From NCBI GenBank assembly GCA_016758965.1, contig JAEPRB010000024.1, forward strand, positions 1 to 64,000: DNA of 64,000 bases, written 5' to 3'. Positions 62,565-64,000 of the stretch are shown one piece after another. The first letter of the stretch is position 1. The number at the start of each line of letters is the position of its first letter. This DNA is from Circinella minor. Its lineage: Eukaryota > Mucoromycota > Mucoromycetes > Mucorales > Lichtheimiaceae. Position numbers and translations under genes: made by a program. The notes below the pieces were generated by a model. The model worked only from the letters and a program-made list of their open reading frames with translations, did no database searches and was not told the origin of the DNA.

Positions 62565-64000
62565 CATTAGCTTCTTGTATCACATACATAGTCATAATAA
62601 ATATTTTCATCAGACTTGCCTTGGAATTCCATCATAATAAAAGACCCAGTCAGGATGTTCTCGATATAAATCTGAATTTGGATTTACACCCTCAGGTTCG
62701 TACCAAATACCAAACTTCATTCCTAACTCATGGACTCGATCTGACAAAGGTTTGACACCATTTGGGAACTTTTTTTTGCTAGGGTACCAATCACCGAGAC
62801 CAGCCGAATCATTATCTCGCGCACCAAACCATCCTAATATATCGAAAAAGTACCAATTATAGCATGAGCAAGTGCTTTTTTTTTCCTTGAAAAACTTTTG
62901 AGACAATGAGTAGCTTACCATCATCAACAACAAAAAGTTCAATACCAAGTGGAGCAGCAATTTCTGCTAATTCGAGTTGTTTGTCGATAGTAAAGTCAAA
63001 GCTACGTATAAAAAATTGAAAGTAAAAAAGAAAAAAAGCTCAGCAACCATTTTTTATAATCCTTTTAATCATTTCATCTCTTCCTTCATTTCATAAAACA
63101 CACACGTCATTGCTTCCCAAGAATTATAAAGTACGGGATGATAAACGCTATCATCCTTTTGTGTCTCGAGATTCTTCTTCTGATATTTGCGAACATGGCG
63201 TGGCAATAATTTACGAGCACCAGGCATGCCTTTATTGGTGAATCCTGCGGCAAATACCGGTGTTGTAAACGATTCATTAGGCTCTAATGTCCATCCAAAA
63301 TCTTGATGATGCATACCACCCACGACACGAGTTGTTCCAAAGAGTGAAGTATGGGCTGTAATTTCCCAACTACCAGACCACGCTAGTGCACCAAAATATA
63401 CTTCGGTTGATGGGTTTACATCTGATGGTACTTGACGGATTGCGAAATAAGGATATGAGACGTGAGATGGAAAACCACGTTGGCTTTGGATAACATGAGT
63501 GACACCTGGACGAAGTTCTGTAGATTCTACCATAGCTTCGGATGCCCTATATAAAATAATAGTAATAACAGACAATAATGATAATTGATTAATAAATCTT
63601 ATTTCTGTACATTTGATTTATTGTTCAAACTGATAGATACGTAAAAGTCACTAATAATAATAATTGATGATACATACCATTCACCAGCTAAAGTCATAAT
63701 TTCACGTTTTTCATCAGAACCAAGAGCGGTTGGTAAATGCCATGCTGCTGAAAATGCCTTGGAAACATTGATACGCTTATCCAAACCATTACGAATAGTA
63801 TAAGATCGTCGAATAATGTCGTTGTCAATATCAATTTCATAGTGAAGAGTGACAAGCACATCTGTTCTATTACCATCACGCAGATCCAGATCCAACATAT
63901 ATCCATCCGTGATATTTGCGTTGCCAGAATACAATAAGTTAAGTTCTCTTACGCCATCAGGGAGTTCTACCTTGAGTACATTATCTCTGTAGCGCAAACC
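61502..64000 (-). CDS. GH36 alpha-galactosidase (5' end beyond the window)
   Basis: Minus-strand exons, in transcript order: beyond 64000 to 63678, 63546-63106, 63001-62919, 62833-62620, 62520-62387, 62271-61502. The family hydrolyses terminal alpha-1,6-galactose from galactomannan, raffinose or melibiose. The fragment includes the beta-supersandwich domain (HLPTALGSDEKREIMTLAGE, SPSTEVYFGALAW-like segments), the linker PVLYNSWEAM, the barrel with ELFVVDDGWFGARDND and GIWYEPEGVNPNSDLY, the nucleophile Asp in KWDMNRPW, the acid/base Asp in WTSDNTRPDAR, and a beta-sandwich C-terminus ending VVVWLRRKD. The intron after 62620 has a GC donor (AG-GCAAGT). The start and any signal peptide lie outside the window, so secretion cannot be judged. 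Confidence 0.93.

Overview
The window looks like nuclear DNA of an early-diverging fungus, most likely Mucoromycota (Mucorales-like). The evidence is very AT-rich spacers full of A/T homopolymers and microsatellites, many short GT-AG introns (about 50-200 nt), a fused fungal-type tryptophan synthase (TRP5), an SRF/MCM1-type MADS factor, a fungal GH5 mannanase and a chromodomain Ty3-type retrotransposon relic. I do not name a species. All exon structures were built by hand from reading-frame continuity, splice consensus and family recognition.

Layout. 1-430: a 121-bp tandem repeat cut by the window edge. 1914-4397 (+): mitochondrial TWINKLE-type helicase. 6264-8329 (+): secreted GH5 mannanase. 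8814-10593 (+): METTL25/RRNAD1-type methyltransferase. 11344-12775 (-): threonine aldolase. 12.8-26.2 kb: a gene-poor, repeat-rich island. It holds a decayed coding relic (13.9-14.8 kb), two diverged direct repeats about 8 kb apart (16.5 and 24.5 kb, possibly LTRs), a chromovirus pol relic riddled with stops (18.06-19.97 kb), an antisense ORF with a Zn2Cys6-like cysteine cluster (20.04-21.45 kb), and a decayed copy of a repetitive fungal protein family (22.1-23.6 kb).

26.3 kb onward is gene-dense. In order: a secreted LEA-like protein (+), an R3HCC1-like RNA-binding protein (-), a nuclear poly(A)-binding protein PABPN1/Pab2 (-), nucleolar GTPase GNL3L/Grn1 (+), a small ORF (+), a GT61 glycosyltransferase (-), PP2A B56 regulatory subunit (+), MCM1/SRF (+), tryptophan synthase (-), NatB auxiliary subunit NAA25/MDM20 with 19 exons (+), an AVT/SLC36-type vacuolar amino-acid transporter (+), a 66-residue WWE-domain protein (+), and a GH36 alpha-galactosidase (-) running off the right edge.

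Most genes are unrelated housekeeping functions, as is usual in eukaryotes. Loose themes are RNA and ribosome biogenesis (PABPN1, R3HCC1-like, GNL3L, methyltransferase) and galactomannan breakdown (GH5 mannanase and GH36 alpha-galactosidase at opposite ends). The most unusual material is the island: a pol relic whose frame is preserved but peppered with nonsense codons explained by C-to-T/G-to-A transitions, next to an antisense regulator-like ORF.
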